In this document: positions 21,150-32,642 of the stretch, one piece after another
Numbering within the stretch: position 1 is the stretch's first letter
Layout of the letters: every line of letters begins with the position of its first letter
Origin: Chrysoperla carnea
Taxonomy: Eukaryota > Arthropoda > Insecta > Neuroptera > Chrysopidae
DNA length: 64,000 nt
Assembly: GCF_905475395.1 (NCBI RefSeq)
Contig: NC_058338.1
Coordinates: 2,171,001-2,235,000 of the forward strand
Direction of reading: 5' to 3'
The notes under the pieces: generated by a model
Told to the model about the DNA's origin: nothing
The model's database searches: none
Seen by the model: only the letters and a program-made list of their open reading frames with translations
Made by a program: the position numbers and the translations under genes

Positions 21150-21731
21150 TTTAGTACTAAGCTTTTATCTGATTCAATTGATTTTTAGCTTTATTAGCTT
21201 TATATAGTCCTTATTATTATGAGCCGTGTAAATTTGAACGTATAGAGATCAATATTTCATTTTTTTTTGGGATCAAATTTTAATATGTTTTGATATTTAT
21301 TAATAATGAATGTTTAATAAAAAATAATTATGCCACAATAAATAACATTACTTTTCTATTCCATTTAAAATGTAATCATGTCACCATTACATGCACTGAC
21401 TTAATATAAGTTAAGTCAGTATCTTAATGCATACTTAAATTAAGTAATGTTTTTTTAATTTAAGAATACTTTTAGAAAATATGTCACCATGCACCAACAC
21501 CGCAGCCAATAAATAAAGGCTGCACCATTTTAGTTGATATAATGTGCCAAATTTTTGGTATGGTATCTATGGCATTTAAGGAGGGTGACTCACCAGTAAT
21601 TCGAAAATAAATTAATTAGTAGAAAATAATCCGAATTTTTAATATGTTATAGTTAGTAAGTGTATTAATTACTTAATTAATTACTCTCTTAATTGATCGG
21701 AAAAGTATCCAAATTTTTGTTTTAAGATGCT

Positions 21732-21927
21732 ATTTCATGATGATGCTTGAAGCTGGCTTTGAGCGACAAATTAAGATTTCACCTAGCTGAAAAAAATAGA
21801 ACTATGTACAGCGTCAAATTTAAAAGATTTAACATCATGGTGACGCTTGATACTGGCTTTGAGCGTCAAATTAGGAATCCACCTAGCTGAAAAAAGTAGA
21901 ACTATGTCCAGCGACAAATTGTAATCC
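21732..21927 (+). repeat. Two tandem copies of a foldback-element end module
   Basis: A 95-base module (TTCATGATGATGCTTGA, GGCTTTGAGCG, CACCTAGCTGAAAAAA, AGAACTATGT) occurs at about 21732-21826 and 21831-21927. The same module forms the left arm of the foldback element starting at 22791. Confidence 0.7.
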
Positions 21928-22790
21928 CTATTTTCCCCTATGATCAGGCCCGGATTTACCATGCCAGGACATTTAGGCAATGCAATTCTCGGATCCCTTT
22001 TTAAGCGGTTTGAAGATCGTCTGCTCTTTTCAAGTTGATGAAGAGATGTAAGTAAAATGACACGCTCCTAGGCAGGGATACAGAACTCCTAGGCAGTTGT
22101 TTACTCTTCACAAAGGGGGTAATCCGATCTGGTCCTATCAATTGAATCGAGTTAAATGTTTCACCCTGTATAAATATCGGTAATAATAAAGTAAAATAGA
22201 CTTACTTAGAATTACAGAGAATTATAAACGGAACTATATTTTAATTATTAATGCGGTGTCCCCTTATTATCCAATTTAAATTAGTTTTACAGCTATTTTT
22301 ATAGGTTAAATATGCATTTTAGCTCGAATTAGTTAATCAAATATAATATAATTAGATTTATGTTTATTAATTATATCTAATTATTTATTCATTATTAATA
22401 TTAATTATATTATATTTAATATTTTTTTTTTTAAATTTTATTATCGATTAATTAGAAAATTTTGTAATAATATGTTGCAACACATAGTGGTACTTTTATT
22501 TATTTATGTAAGCATAACCCGCCATTTTGAATGTCAAAAATAAATTGAAAATATAAAATGGTAGCTTATGATGTGTTGGATCAATTTTATGCGTATACAT
22601 GGAATTTCTTTCGTTTTTCGACTATCGAATTGGATTTTTTTTAAATGCGATATATCTGTAAAACTGACTTCAGTATTCCGGGACAAATCGAACAAAATAA
22701 ATGCGAACAAAATATTATGAGCGGCAGGCAAGACTTGAGGAGCTTTCGAAACTCCATCTGTAGTGTTTAAAATTCGTAAACCTAAAGATG

Positions 22791-23590
22791 TAACTTCATG
22801 ATGATGCTTGACGCTAGTTGGCTTTGAGCGTCAAATTGGCATTCCATCTAGCTGAAGCAAATAGAACTATGTCCAGCGTCAAATTGTAAAAAGGAGCGAC
22901 AAAAACAAAAAAGTTTATTTATCCATAACCTCATTTTTAATAAGACATACATTTATTTATTCAATACTCTCAAAATTAACCCCGATAATAAAAATAGGAT
23001 ATACTTTCCTATGATAAAAATTCAGTTTAAGCCGTATACTGCTATCTGGATGAAAAAAATTACCTTCAGCAGCGTCAAATCGTAAAAAGGTTACCTTTTT
23101 ACGATTTGACGTTACTGACATTGTTTTCCTTTTTACGCATGCATGAAGGTTATAAGAAGGAGAACGATCGCTATAGAAAATATTGTCCCCGAAATATGAA
23201 TAAAATAAGTGAGGCGCTGCGATCGCTAAGTAGTATCAATAAAAGCGGGCTGTTGTGCGCTAATTTGAAATGATAGATCAATTTGTACATTATGCAACTA
23301 ACTTCATCTACTTGTACTCATAAACAGCTAACTTCGCAGATACTACTTCTTGATGACAGCGCGGCTGGTGGCTGAAAAATGAACTATAAATTATACAAAT
23401 TTTCAGGGACAGACGCGCTAATGCTTTAACACGTAGCGATCGTTCTCCTTCTTTATAGCCTTCATGTTTTTACGATTTGATGCTACTGAAGTTGTTTTTT
23501 CTCTCGTCCAGATGGCAGCACGACCTAAATTGACCACGTGACCTAATTTGACGTTCAAACTCAGCGTCAAGCGTCATCATGAAATTACAC
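22791..23590. mobile_element. Foldback element of about 800 bp with nested inverted repeats
   Basis: The outer left end (TAACTTCATGATGATGCTTG at 22791) pairs with CAAGCGTCATCATGAAATTA ending near 23588. Further in, GCGTCAAATCGTAAAAAGG pairs with the ACGATTTGATGCTACTGAAG side. The innermost pair is ATGAAGGTTATAAGAAGGAG (23141) with CTCCTTCTTTATAGCCTTCA (ending near 23463), bounding a 330-base core that contains GATCGCTA motifs. The layered ends suggest one foldback element inserted in another, or one with composite arms. No open frame. Confidence 0.65.
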
Positions 23591-24057
23591 TTGTGTTATT
23601 CACAAATAAGAGCAGCTTGTTTTTATGAACTTGATTATTAACGGACATTATACCTTAAATAATACAGAAATATTATATATCGTTAAAATTATTTTATAAT
23701 TCAAAAATTCATATTTATTGATTTTTTTTTTGTTATAACCTTACTTATTTACGTAATTGAAACTACTGAAACTAAAAAAAAGAAAAATTTAAATAATGTT
23801 GTCGTCTGGTGTGTTGGACCTCATGACTGAATTTTGTGTCATAAAATATATTAAAAAAAAAAAAAAAAAGTTGACAAAAAATGATTTAAATATCGATTTG
23901 ATTTGATATTAATAAATATTCACCATGTTTCCTTTAACCTTCATTTCATAGACATTTTGATTCCATTCCCATATTACACAAAATATATACCTAATATATA
24001 CAGGATGTCTACTGAAGTTGGCTCCACATATGGAAAACTTTTTTTTATTAAGGTTTG

Positions 24058-24925
24058 GGTATGAGTATGGGTATGGAGGTTAGCGGGCCATGCTCGAGGA
24101 TCGTGCCTCGAAGCAATGGTTCAGAGCACCTAGCCAAATAGACCCTTGTACTCTATCCCCGCTACACTTTTCAGTGGCTATAATAACAAACTGATGTACT
24201 GAAACCAAGGATTTGCCTAGCGCTGAGTTTCTTAATTTCTTCTGGTTCGACTATGGCCGTACCAAACCATTTCCTTCGCTGCTGTATGAGCGCCGGGCAG
24301 TAACAGAGAAAGTGGATCGATGTTTCTTCTGAATTTTCTCCGCATCTGTCACACGCGGGAGATTGTCTTTTTCCAATCTGATGTTGGAACTTGTTTAGGT
24401 TATCATGCCCTGTGAGTAACTCTACGATGACTCTAATATCAGCTCTGTTTAGTTTCAAGATCTCCTCGGCTCTGTTATCGAGCGAGTTTGCTTCACCCAA
24501 CAGGCTTTTGGCGATTCGCTCTCCCTCGTAGCTGGTCCATGCCTTTAATTGTTGGTTTTTCAGATTATCTCCTAATCTGTTAAGACCTTGTTGGTATGGC
24601 ATCCTCGCAAGCTTTTCTTGAGTAGGAGCCATGGTGGTTACAAGTTTGTCTAGCTTGTCTGCTCTCTCATTACCGTTCCAACCAGAGTGTCCGGGGGTTC
24701 AGGTAATATTGACTTTATTGTGCCTCGCCAGGTTGTTTAGACTGTTTCTAGTCTCCTTGACGAGTCGCGATGACACTGTACAGTTTGATAGCGCTTTGAG
24801 TGCTGCTTGACTGTCTGTGCAGATACTAATTACATCATCCTTCAAATTGGCCAATTGGAGGTGGTCAGCACATCTCATGAATGACTCGCTCCCGACTATA
24901 TGTATTTCGAGGAATTGTCTTTATT
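24058..24925 (-). mobile_element. LINE C-terminus: RNase H plus CCHC knuckle, CATACC-type tail (copy 1)
   Basis: The minus-strand translation shows ISICTDSQAALKALSNCTVS and TPGHSGWNGNERADKLDKLV, the RNase H core, then MAPTQEKLARMPYQQGLNRL, CDRCGENSEETSIHFLCYCP and a stop at 24171. ACDRC...HFLCYC is the C-terminal zinc knuckle of Jockey/R1-type LINEs. The Trp expected before TPGHS is a TGA stop. The 3' end runs through an untranslated tail to a short repeat of (CATACC)n type at 24058-24080. It is 5'-truncated; upstream traces may reach about 24990. Confidence 0.85.
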
Positions 24926-25112
24926 GCCGATGAAGTCCTGCTATTATAAACCTGGAGTCTAGGACCAGCCTGTATAATAGTTTATAATTCAGGGTCAGAT
25001 TTTAGTTGGTATTTTATATAATCTGCGTATATCATTACGAATAGACAACGTTTATTTATTAATATTTATTCAGCAGCCATATTTATAGCTAACTAAAGCT
25101 CTTTAAGTCTTT

Positions 25113-25640
25113 ATATACAGGGTGTTAAGTCTTTTTTTAAATTGATATATGCTTGAAACTCATAAAATCAATTTTATCGATAAAAATACTTCAAGCAAAA
25201 AATATTTGGTCTATAGGAGCCCATCTCACTCAAGCATTAAACTTGATTTAGGTTTTCAAGCTCAATGAAAAGCTCACTCTATTACATAACTGTAGCTCAG
25301 GAAAAGAAAGCTTTTCCTGCTTAAAAAATCCACATGAAGTTTTCTGAACGGGATTATCTTTAATTGAATGGCAACAAATGACCTATCAAAAGTTTATTGC
25401 AAAATCTTGTTTATGGTCAAAATATTCAAGGTTAAAGGTTGCGAAAAGTGTTTTTTTTTTTTAAATATCTCGTAAACTATTAAGTTTGTTGAAGTTTTAG
25501 CAATTATAAAATTTGTTCGTGAGTTAATTTTACACAAACAAAAAATTCTTGACAAAATTTCCGTAAAAGCTTTTCAAAATATTTAACTGAGAAAAGTTAG
25601 AGCCGTATAGTTACTTTTTTACTATACGACCTTTTGTACA
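25113..25640. repeat. Dispersed repeat opening with TATACAGGGTGT (copy 1)
   Basis: TATATACAGGGTGTTAAGTC, AATGAAAAGCTCACTCTA and ATATCTCGTAAACTATTAAG recur at 52.97-53.16 kb and, in reverse, at 59.59-59.86 kb. ACAGGGTGT-type ends are frequent in insect DNA transposon relics. No coding capacity. Confidence 0.55.
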
Positions 25641-25887
25641 GGACATTTTTTTTTCATATTTAATTATATATAACTTTTGCAATTTTTTTTGTGCTGAAAA
25701 ATGCTGCTCATACATTTTTCTAGACATCATTCCGATGCCAACGAGCCATCCCATGTATTTTTACGACCATTTTTTCTCTATATTTTGCCACTATACTATA
25801 AAAGTCAAGTGATTCCGTGATTCATGATTTTGTCAAAGACATGATTTTTTAAAATAATAATTTAAAAAAAAAACGATAATCTTTTAA

Positions 25888-26005
25888 AGTAGTCCGGCTG
25901 TTGTGTAGTCAACTAGGCAATTTGTATGACGTAAATGTAATAAAATGATCTAAAAATATCGTCAACGAGGCAATTTGTATGACGTAAATGTAATAAAATG
26001 TTTGT
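25888..26005 (+). mobile_element. MITE fragment (AGTAGTCCGGCTGTT end)
   Basis: AGTAGTCCGGCTGTT is followed by two copies of ACTAGGCAATTTGTATGACG-type sequence about 44 bases apart. The right end is missing. A complete relative lies at 26284-26468. Confidence 0.55.
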
Positions 26006-26076
26006 TTTTGTTGAATAAACAGAATCTGTGATAATAATCTTTAAGATGTCAGATAGTATTTTTTACCCGCTTTTAC

Positions 26077-26239
26077 CTTGCATCAGGAATCTTTTCCAAA
26101 GATTTTAATGTATATTTTGTATGAACAAGTGTTGCAAATATTCGATCTAATGCATCTTTACAATCTTCTTTAACTAATCGATCATCTCCATGTAATTCCA
26201 TTAAAAGTATTTTAACCTGTTCCAAAGCGTCTTGACTCA
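26077..26239 (-). CDS. Orphan internal exon, unknown protein
   Basis: A 163-base minus-strand segment is open in one frame and bounded by good splice sites: TACAAATTTAG before it and GTAAAA after it. It codes for SQDALEQVKILLMELHGDDR then LVKEDCKDALDRIFATLVHT, KYTLKSLEKIPDA and a split final codon. The composition (amphipathic, Leu/Asp/Lys-rich, probably helical) is unlike the surrounding AT-rich repeats and looks like real protein. Phase 2 at both ends would keep a spliced frame. I do not recognise the family, and no partner exon could be assigned with confidence. It may belong to a gene whose other exons lie far off or outside the window, or be a relic. Confidence 0.45.
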
Positions 26240-26283
26240 CTAAATTTGTAAAAAGTTAATTTATTGATATACTTATTTAAATT

Positions 26284-26468
26284 GGTTCGGCTGTCACGTA
26301 ACTAGTAACTAGGCAATTTGTTTGACGTAAATGTAAGAAAATGCTATAAAAATATACTAAACTAGGCAATTTGTATTACGTAAATGTAAAAAAAAATGCG
26401 CTAAAAATATCTTAAAAAGCGTAAAAAAAATGAACATTCACCGTATTTGTTCAAACAGCCGGACTACT
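26284..26468. mobile_element. MITE, 185 bp, CCGGCTGT-type terminal inverted repeats
   Basis: The left end TTCGGCTGTCACGTAACTAG faces AACAGCCGGACTACT at the right end. The interior again has two ACTAGGCAATTTGT(T/A)TGACG-like repeats. Together with the partial copy at 25888 it brackets the orphan exon. A third fragment is at 28835-28990. Confidence 0.55.
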
Positions 26469-26844
26469 ATAAATTAAAATATATTAAAATTTTTTTATAC
26501 TTTTTTTTTTTTTTTGATTTGTAACACAATTAAACTTTCAGAAACACAAAAATTTATACAAAAATTATTTATTGAAATATTCCATAATGAATTTTTAAAT
26601 ATTCATAATATTGAATCCATATATGGATTGATTTCAAACAGGAACAGAGTTAAAAATATCACCATTTTGTAATATTTAATTTGTGGCTATTAGTTTAAAT
26701 TTACCTATGTAGGTACTTCAAAATCAAATACACCACTAGGCATTATAAAAATCGTCCATTTTGGAAAAGAATTTATTATTTACGAAATTTCAAATATCTC
26801 AAACTCATTCGAATACGTGCAGTTTTAATATTTTTACAGATTTA

Positions 26845-26930
26845 TATTTGACAGATATTTTGGTCAAGTTTTGAGCTGTCACACTGAGATATTTCGAAAG
26901 TAGAACTCAAAATAACGAACAAATTTTAAA
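26845..26930 (+). repeat. Fragment of the CTAGGTGTG MITE family
   Basis: GACAGATATTTTGGTCAAGT, GAGCTGTCACACTGAGATAT and AACTCAAAATAACGAAC match the interior of the element at 19.04-19.37 kb. Confidence 0.55.
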
Positions 26931-26949
26931 AAAAAAGTGTGCCTGTCTG

Positions 26950-27200
26950 TCTATCTGTCTGTTTGTGGCATCGGAGCAGCCAAATGGATGAACCGATTTT
27001 GATTTTTTTTGTTTTAATTTCCAATTTAGGGCTCTGTACCATAAAAACATTATAAAGTTGGCGATTATCTTCAAAATTAGCTCAGCTTAGAAAAGGCTTT
27101 AAGGGAAAAGGTAATTTAATGAAGAGTGTTCTTAGATATGTTTCCAGGGCGAGTTTAGGGTTCCGTACCCGAAAAAATTGTTGGGGGGTTTTTAAAATTT
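26950..27200 (-). repeat. Dispersed repeat with GGGTACGGAACCCTA and GACAGA runs (copy 1)
   Basis: Read on the minus strand it runs from GGGTACGGAACCCTAAAC to the ACAGACAGATAGACAGAC block. The same order occurs at 29.23-29.45 kb and 30.89-31.06 kb. It is non-coding and resembles old LINE 3' ends. Confidence 0.45.
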
Positions 27201-27397
27201 TGTAAATTTTACTTGTTTTAAGCGCAAAAAATTAATTAATCAATATTTAGCAGCCTAACCTTTTAGCAATTCCAAAAAATATTCAATATGTTTATTTACT
27301 TTATTTTCAGCGGTAATAAATTTAATTCAAGGAAGGTAAATAAAATTTAAAATTACCATTTTTTGATAAATTATTTCATAAAATATATATATATATA

Positions 27398-27837
27398 TCT
27401 CTATATATTATAAATGTGAAAGTAAGTATGTTTGTTTGTTTGATTGTTTTTTAAGCTTTCACGCTAAAACTAGCGAATGGTTTTTAATGAAACTGTAAAG
27501 CAATATAGCTGAGATATCAGAATAACATATGAGATATAATTTATAAAGATATATTAATAAAAAATAAAAAAATTAAAAATTAATTTAATTTGTCGTTACC
27601 ATAAATTACAGATTTCTGTAAAAATAGTCAATATAAAATATTTCACGGCCATCTTTTCTGATATACTCAATGAGTACGACTATTATACATTTAAAAAAAT
27701 AGAAAACCATACATATATTTTACCCGTGTAAAACAATTCTTACCATTATTTCGAGTGTAATAGAAAGGGGACAAGTGAGAGCAATCTTTATCAATCATTA
27801 CTTTTAAGCCCAGCGAAGCGGGTGGGTATCACTCTAG
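27398..27837 (+). mobile_element. Non-autonomous Helitron-like element, 440 bp
   Basis: The element begins with TCTCTATATATTATAAATG, like many insect Helitron 5' ends, preceded by A. It ends with a GC-rich stretch containing CCCAGCGAAGCGGG and then CTCTAG at 27837, followed by T. This matches the Helitron rule of 5'-TC, a 3' hairpin and CTRR, with insertion between A and T. There is no Rep or helicase frame. A partial sister copy is at 45.80-46.07 kb in reverse. Confidence 0.65.

Positions 27838-27896
<59 letters not shown>
27838..27896. repeat. (AT)n microsatellite
   Basis: About 55 bases of alternating TA directly after the Helitron 3' end. Helitrons favour AT targets, so the array may pre-date the insertion or have grown from it. 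Confidence 0.85.
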
Positions 27897-27898
<2 letters not shown>

Positions 27899-28834
27899 TC
27901 ATGAAAAAATTGTTGATACTTTTTGCGTATAAAATTTTGCGTTAATACAATTTTTTTTTTTTTGCAATTTCAAGACCAGTTGAATTGTAAGCACGTGTCT
28001 CTTATTTATGAACTTTTTTTTTCCTAATTTAGTATTCTTAAGGTTGATCGGAATCGGATATTAAGGTAATATATAGATAAAAAACCGAATTGTTGAATAT
28101 ATGCTATTAATTATGCTAACTTACATCATGTAGAAAAAAAATTGTTTGAAAAAACATCTGGCGAAAGTTTTTTCATGTATAATTAATCATAGTCGCATCA
28201 ATGAATGTTTTTTCGTGTTGCCAGACAGACGGATAGACGGACAGACAACAGGAAATGGACTAATTAGGTGATTTTATAAACACCTATACCAAAATTTTGT
28301 TCAAAGCATTAATATTTTTAAGCGTTACAAACTTGAGCGTTAACATATTACATATAGGCAAGGTATAACAAAAAGTATAAAAATCGGATTGAGGATTCCC
28401 TAAGAATGGCTATTTTATGTAGGTATTCCATTATCCATCCGACTATGTGTTACATGTTGAATAAGAGAATTGAATCATTGATTGATTATAACGAATGATA
28501 AGGAAATCAGATGATATTTTAAAATTGAATGTGTAATAATAAAACAATGATGGAACGAACTATGGAAGTAGTGTGGGATGTTTTACATAATTCAATATTA
28601 CAATATATTATTCTATGAAAACATTTGCTATCTTTGTAGCTAGCATGCTACCGTGGACTGTATGTGGACTGTGGAGATGGAGATATAGAATCTAGTACCT
28701 TTCAGGTTAATCAAATACAAGACGCTAAGTATATTAAAATCGAAAATATTGATGCATTATTTTAAAATACACAATGCTTCAAAAGTTTGCTTTCTTCTGA
28801 CACTTTTCTTGTCAATATTTTTACTCAAGATTTT

Positions 28835-28990
28835 ATCTCAATGTTTTTACGATATTTTTAAAGCATTTCATTACATTTACGACATACAAATTGCCTAGTT
28901 TACGATATTTTTGAGCATGGTCTTACATATACGTCATGCAAATTGCCTAGTTGATTAGTTGACTAGTCATGTGATAGCCGAATTTTATAT
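28835..28990. mobile_element. Fragment of the CCGGCTGT MITE family
   Basis: In reverse orientation it carries two CAAATTGCCTAGTT copies and ends with GTGATAGCCGAA, matching the ends at 25.9 and 26.3 kb. Confidence 0.5.
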
Positions 28991-29229
28991 TTTACATATT
29001 AAATCGACGCCTTTGAAAATTTATAGCAGCTAATAGCCAATGGTCCTAAAAAAAATGATGATTTGACTACTCATATGATCTACTCGAAATTTACAATTTG
29101 AATTTTTTGGAAAACATCGTGAATTGAGTACTTTGGTAACATCCTTTTATCAAACAGTTTAAATCCATTTCTTTTGACATCTTAACAAATTGGCAAAAAC
29201 TTAAGTGCATTTCGCATTTCATAAGTGAA

Positions 29230-29450
29230 ATTTACAGAAATTTTTCGGGTTTTGGAACCCTAAACTTACACTTGAAACGTATGTAAAAATACTCCCCATT
29301 AAATTTAAATCTTTTAAACGAATCAAAAAAAAATCAAATCGGTTCATCTGTTCATGCATTACGATGCCACAGACAGACAAACACACACACACACACACAC
29401 ACATAGCGATCAAACATATAACAACCCATTTTTTTTTATTCGAGGGGTAA
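29230..29450 (+). repeat. Dispersed repeat with GACAGACAAA run (copy 2), includes (CA)n
   Basis: GGAACCCTAAACTTACACTT leads to CCACAGACAGACAAACACAC and a (CA)n tract, the same order as at 30.89-31.06 kb. Confidence 0.45.
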
Positions 29451-30379
29451 AAATGCTTCCAAAAATTAAAATTGGACATTTCCAGTTTTGTTTAATATGA
29501 CATCACGTTACCTTAAAGTATGCCATTGTCTTTACTAATGTGTAATACAAGTTGCCTGTTAATCAAATCCTAAGTTTTATGTATTACAAGTTGCCTATAT
29601 AAATAAATATATAAATTATTAAAATATTGTGTTAGAATAATTTTTTTTTTTTAGAAAATGAAAATTTGTACGCTTTGGTGTTGTGTACTTTTTGAATACA
29701 TTGTTTTTTTTTTTTGGTATAAAAATAAATTCATAATAAAATATTATTGTGTACTTAATTTAATTTGAGGTCAATGAATTAAAGGTTTTCAATAATCGGA
29801 TAATATAGAATATAGATATATAGATGATGTTGTGTGTGTGTTGTGTGATCGATATTCAATAAAATCAATCGATCGATCGATCGATTAAGTATTTCATATA
29901 TTATTTTGATTATATGATTTAAGCTTATTTAATATATTTATTTTGTTATTTTTATTTTTGTACGAAACAAAAAACAACAATTCTTATTAGTCATATTTAT
30001 TATTTATTATGCGAATGAAACGAACTCAATATATAGATCAGGCATTTGAATCGAAAAAAACACTACAAGTTAAAATAAACAATTGACTGAGTTAATTGTT
30101 TAAATATTCTGTATAGAAAGTGTCGAATATCGGTGCTTGCATTATTTTTTTTATTAATTAGAAGAGTTTAAAAACCAATACAATTATGTGGTTGCCATTT
30201 ATTTGATTTTTGAAATTTTCAAAAATTTCAAATGTGTTTTCTAGTGGTTTTTTTGTCTTTCGAGAATATTTTACGAGACCACTAGTCGAAGCTATAGGCT
30301 ACAACTCTCTATCTTTTATAGTTTTGGAGAAAATGAACACCAAAGTTTTGTAAATATTGATATCTACGAAAAAATGTTT
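29451..30379. other. AT-rich gene-free DNA
   Basis: No exon, inverted repeat or recognisable transposon was found. A short (ATCG)n tract lies near 29865-29884, similar to runs near 35.66-35.69 and 62.32-62.34 kb. Confidence 0.35.
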
Positions 30380-30730
30380 CAAACAAAAGTTGTTTATTTT
30401 TTTATAAGGAACATTTTTTACATTTATACTTTTGTTCTATCTTTAATGGTTTACAAGATGGGTCTGTAAGATCCAATTACCTATGTTGCTCATTTACGAA
30501 CTTAGGCTCAATTTTTACGTCTTGAACACGATATAAAAATTTCAGCTCGATAACTCATTCAGTTTTTGAGTTATCGTGTCCACAGACAGACGAACAGTCG
30601 GACGGACAGCCAGAGATATTTTCGAATTATGCATTTTTCAGATTTTTTCAATCTATACTTTCTACAACTATATTTTTTTCAATTCCTTCAGAAATTATGA
30701 GAATTTCTCTCATCACGAGAGTAAAGATAG
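30380..30730 (+). repeat. Dispersed repeat (relative of 20.5 and 38.1 kb copies)
   Basis: TTTACAAGATGGGTCTGTAA, GCTCATTTACGAACTTAG and GAGTTATCGTGTCCACAGAC match the reverse of 20.51-20.79 kb. It ends with the palindromic piece AGAATTTCTCTCATCACGAG, which recurs in reverse in CYP307 intron 2 near 58460. Confidence 0.5.
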
Positions 30731-30889
30731 AAGCAAAAAAATATTAACTTAGAAATTTTCGGTTTTGTTCGTGTATTTTCGTTAATATAAAGTCGTACTC
30801 AGTAAATTAAAAAAAAACTTATGATAGAAATATGGTAAAATTAGTTAAAACTAACACAAGTGAATTTTATACAAGTTAACAAACCCCTG

Positions 30890-31060
30890 GCAAATCTTTA
30901 GGGTACGGAACCCTAAAGCCGTACTTGAAACATAGCCAAAAACACTCTCCATAAAATTACCATTCAAACAATGCCGCAGACAGACAGACAGACACACACA
31001 CATAGCGGTCAAACTGATAACATTTTATTTTTAAATTCGGGGGTTAAAAATAAAGGTCGT
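30890..31060 (+). repeat. Dispersed repeat with GGGTACGGAACCCTA (copy 3)
   Basis: TAGGGTACGGAACCCTAAAG is followed by the GCAGACAGACAGACAGACAC run and CGGGGGTTAAAAA, like the copies at 26.95 and 29.23 kb. Confidence 0.5.
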
Positions 31061-31604
31061 AGGTAAATTACTCGAATTTGCATCCATTTTTATTGTGAGA
31101 CTATGAAAATAATTTTCCAAAATGACTGGTCTAAATAAAAAATGTTTTATTAGGTATTTATGCGAACAAATTACACCAATAGGTTTGATGATCAACGCGA
31201 TCACAACGATTTAACGATTAAAACGTATCCAATCCAAATAAAATAGAATTAATTAGGTCTCTCCACCATATTAAATTTAAAATATATTTATTTATAAATA
31301 TAAAATTTTTTGAACTGAATTGTGCCATTGGCCCGAATATTAAATTATCTATAATTTACCGTTAACATCACCTTTTTAATGTAATTATAGATTCAGAAAA
31401 ACAACAAAAATTTCAAATAATTCAATTTGTCAAAATGGTGATTTCATTTTACTTCCATTTTGTTCATAAATTTTATGTTTTGTTTCTTTAATAAATATGA
31501 CTGACTTCCTAATTTTAGTCATCGAAACATTTTTGTCATACAGGAATTTCTTTTTAAAGGTATATATAATTTGCTTGGTACTGTGAGAGTATACATAGGG
31601 AGAG

Positions 31605-31795
31605 TATACCATTTCCTTCGCTGCTGTATGAGCGCCGGGCAGTAACAGAGAAAATGGATAGATGTTTCTTCTGAATTTTCTCCGCATCTGTCACACGCGA
31701 GAGATTGTCTTTTCCAATCTAATGTTAGAACTTGTTCAGGCTATCATGCCTTGTGAGTAACTCTACGATGACCCTAATATCAGCTCTGTTTAGTT
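31605..31795 (-). mobile_element. Internal LINE fragment (CCHC knuckle region, copy 2)
   Basis: About 190 bases match the knuckle region of the LINE copies at 24.2, 43.9 and 62.7 kb (minus-strand DRCGENSEETSIHF equivalent). Both ends are cut: it lacks the 3' tail and everything upstream of the ELNRADI segment. It has a one-base loss in the T run of the shared GATTGTCTTTTTCC segment. Confidence 0.75.
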
Positions 31796-31915
31796 TTCTA
31801 AACCATCCCTGAAGTATAGCGAACAAAACAAACAAAAAATTTTGAAAATCGGTCCATCCGTTTTGAGTTTTAGCGGGACTAACGCACAGCAATTTTTTTA
31901 TATATACAGATCAAT
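31795..31915 (+). repeat. LINE-type 3' tail repeat, left copy flanking the microsatellite
   Basis: TTTCTAAACCATCCCTGAAG, AAAATCGGTCCATCCGTTTT and GACTAACGCACAGCAATTTT, ending in TATATATACAGAT. The same 120 bases recur at 32643-32765. This sequence style is typical of RTE-like LINE 3' ends in insects. Confidence 0.55.
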
Positions 31916-31929
31916 AAAATTAAAAAAAA

Positions 31930-32315
31930 ACCCAACTCAACCCACACCCACACTCACACTCACACTCACACTCACACTCACACCCACACCCACACCCACA
32001 CCCACACCCACACCCACACCCACACCCACACCCACACCCACACCCACACCCACACCCACCCACACCCACACCCACACCCACACCCACACCCACACCCACA
32101 CCCACACCCACACCCACCCACACCCACCCACACCCACACCCACACCCACACCCACACCCACACCCACACCCACACCCACACCCACACCCACACCCAACCC
32201 AACCCAACCCAACCCAACCCAACCTAACCCATCCCAACCCAACCCAACCCAACCCAACCCAACCCAACCCAACCCAACCCAACCTAACCCAACCTAACCC
32301 AACCTAACCCAACCA
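31930..32315. repeat. Compound microsatellite: (CACACT)n, (CCCACA)n, (CCCAA)n and CCTAACCCAA
   Basis: About 385 bases of uninterrupted simple repeat change stepwise from CACACT units through a long CCCACA array (31980-32190) to CCCAA units (32190-32280) and finally CCTAACCCAA units. The long open frames here are consequences of the repeat. The last part resembles the insect telomere unit CCTAA but is not a pure array. Confidence 0.9.
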
Positions 32316-32642
32316 AAAATTACAAAAATTGTGTTTTTTTGAATTTTTTATGATTTTTTCGATTTTTACAAATTGCAAAAAGTGTAAAAAAAGTTTTTGT
32401 TTCCGATTTCGATAAAACTAAGTTTATAAGGTAATTTTGACCCGAAAATTACAAAAATCGTGTTTATTTGACCATTAAATGAGTAATTTTCGAGATATTT
32501 TATGAATCTGACTGTAGAGCCAACATTTTCATTCCGTTCAGTCTCTGAAATTATTCCGCATTGAATCTAATTATTCCAAAATTGTCCTTTTCATTTCAAT
32601 TACGATTCATTACTGTTTCGGACACACAGTAATAAGTTTTTT

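Noticed and set aside
31842-32297. Long open frames in several frames (PTPTPT-, THTHTH- and CGCGCG-type proteins)
   Set aside because: They are translations of the CCCACA/CCCAA microsatellite; no codon structure or start context supports a gene.
32190-32315. Interstitial telomere
   Set aside because: The units are mainly CCCAA with only a few CCTAA, so it is a compound microsatellite rather than a telomere array.
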